The position numbers and the translations under genes were made by a program. The notes below the pieces were generated by a model. It saw nothing but the letters and a program-made list of their open reading frames with translations. It searched no databases and was not told where the DNA came from. Below, piece after piece: positions 63,028 through 64,000 of a DNA stretch of 64,000 nt (the first letter of the stretch is position 1; every line of letters begins with the position of its first letter). The stretch is from positions 1 through 64,000 of the forward strand of contig JAPKMT010000006.1 of NCBI GenBank assembly GCA_026645735.1, in the 5' to 3' direction. This DNA is from Flexilinea sp. (GTDB lineage: Bacteria; Chloroflexota; Anaerolineae; Anaerolineales; Anaerolineaceae).

Positions 63028-63042
63028 GGGATATCAATAAGA

Positions 63043-63957
63043 ATGGGTATTGGCATTGCACCTGCAAAAACAATTTTGTTTGGAGAACATGCAGTCGTTT
63101 ATGGAGAACCCGGAATAGCAATTCCTTTATGGGAAATCACAACAACCGCTTCTTTTCAACCATTTCGAGATTCTGATCGGAAACGGGATTTTCATATCCA
63201 TTCTCCGATGATCGGTTTGGATGCGGATTTTTCAGATATACCGGTCAACCTTCCACTTAAGAAATTAATCATTCGATTAATGAACCTGCTGCATCTGACA
63301 GAACCTCCTGCGAAAATTTTGCAAATCGAATCAACAATACCGATAGCATCCGGACTTGGATCCGGTGCTGCCTGTTCCGTTGCTGTCATCCGTGCATTTT
63401 TCGATGAATATCACAGCAATTTCGATGATGCGGAAATCTCTGCTATTGCATTCGAAATAGAAAAATCCTATCATGGTTCTCCATCCGGTTTAGACAACAC
63501 AACCATCAGTTTTGGCAAACCAGTTTATTTTCAAAAAGGAAAAGGGTTCGAAATTCTTAAACTGGATTCAAAACTGAACTTAATCGTAGCGGACACCGGT
63601 ATTCAAAGCGTGACATCGGCAGTTGTACAAGATGTCCGAAATCACTATGAGCAGAATCAGGCGTTTATTCGTGCTATTGGGATCATTGCTGAAAAAGCGC
63701 GTCCGGCTGTCGAAAAGGGCGATGTGCAAGAAATTGGTCAGTTAATGAATGAAAATCATGATTATTTAAAGAAAATCAATGTATCCTGCTACGAGTTGGA
63801 TTTGGCAGTAGAGACTGCGCGAAAACATGGCGCCATCGGAGCGAAATTAACCGGGGCTGGCCGGGGAGGAAATTTCATCGCTCTGGCAGAAAAGCCATCT
63901 GACATGATCGAAATTAAAAAATCATTGGTACATATTGGAGCAAAAATAATATTGTGA
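63043..63957 (+). CDS. mvk: mevalonate kinase
   Basis: APAKTILFGEHAVVYGEPGIAIPL, PIASGLGSGAACSVA, GAKLTGAGRGGNFIAL. Confidence 0.92.
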   Translation: MGIGIAPAKTILFGEHAVVYGEPGIAIPLWEITTTASFQPFRDSDRKRDFHIHSPMIGLDADFSDIPVNLPLKKLIIRLMNLLHLTEPPAKILQIESTIPIASGLGSGAACSVAVIRAFFDEYHSNFDDAEISAIAFEIEKSYHGSPSGLDNTTISFGKPVYFQKGKGFEILKLDSKLNLIVADTGIQSVTSAVVQDVRNHYEQNQAFIRAIGIIAEKARPAVEKGDVQEIGQLMNENHDYLKKINVSCYELDLAVETARKHGAIGAKLTGAGRGGNFIALAEKPSDMIEIKKSLVHIGAKIIL

Positions 63958-64000
63958 TTACACTTCTGAAACTAGGCGGTTCGCTGATTACTGAAAAAGA
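63954..64000 (+). CDS. isopentenyl phosphate kinase, N-terminus only
   Basis: GTG start overlapping mvk TGA; V/M-ITLLKLGGSLITEK. Confidence 0.7.
   Translation, partial: MITLLKLGGSLITEK

Overview
This 64 kb window looks like a chromosomal segment of a Chloroflexota (Anaerolineae-like) bacterium; that assignment is an inference from gene content, with no search run. Contents: (1) 1-8.9 kb, a minus-strand run of five zinc-ribbon proteins around a 1429-aa exported or anchored protein; (2) 9-23.5 kb, an accessory zone with an IS481-like remnant, a tocopherol-cyclase-like pseudogene with two in-frame TAG codons, two DUF6544-like paralogues, three CPBP proteases, a LAL/MalT-type regulator, a Tat-exported flavodoxin-like protein, a decayed toxin-antitoxin pair, and an initiator-type tRNA-Met with a nearby copy of its 3' end; (3) 23.7-32.3 kb, gyrA, deoB and rpoC; (4) 32.7-37.7 kb, three tandem 7TM-GGDEF proteins; (5) 37.9-58 kb, a sensor kinase-like gene, cmk, a large membrane glycosyltransferase/DUF2298 cluster and lepA; (6) 58-64 kb, an amino-acid ABC transporter with a TrpR-like regulator, tlyA, a UbiA-type prenyltransferase, mevalonate kinase and the start of isopentenyl phosphate kinase. 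The most interesting signal is a dispersed family of ~122-130 bp intergenic elements. They have short terminal inverted repeats (CAGCRATTCGAAATATGG...), asymmetric subterminal regions, and a central 43-51 bp near-perfect hairpin around TTTTGCGC-nnn-GCGCAAAA. Several copies are flanked by 9-bp direct repeats (two perfect 9/9), which points to MITE-like transposition. The hairpin arm sequence differs between copies while the two arms stay complementary.
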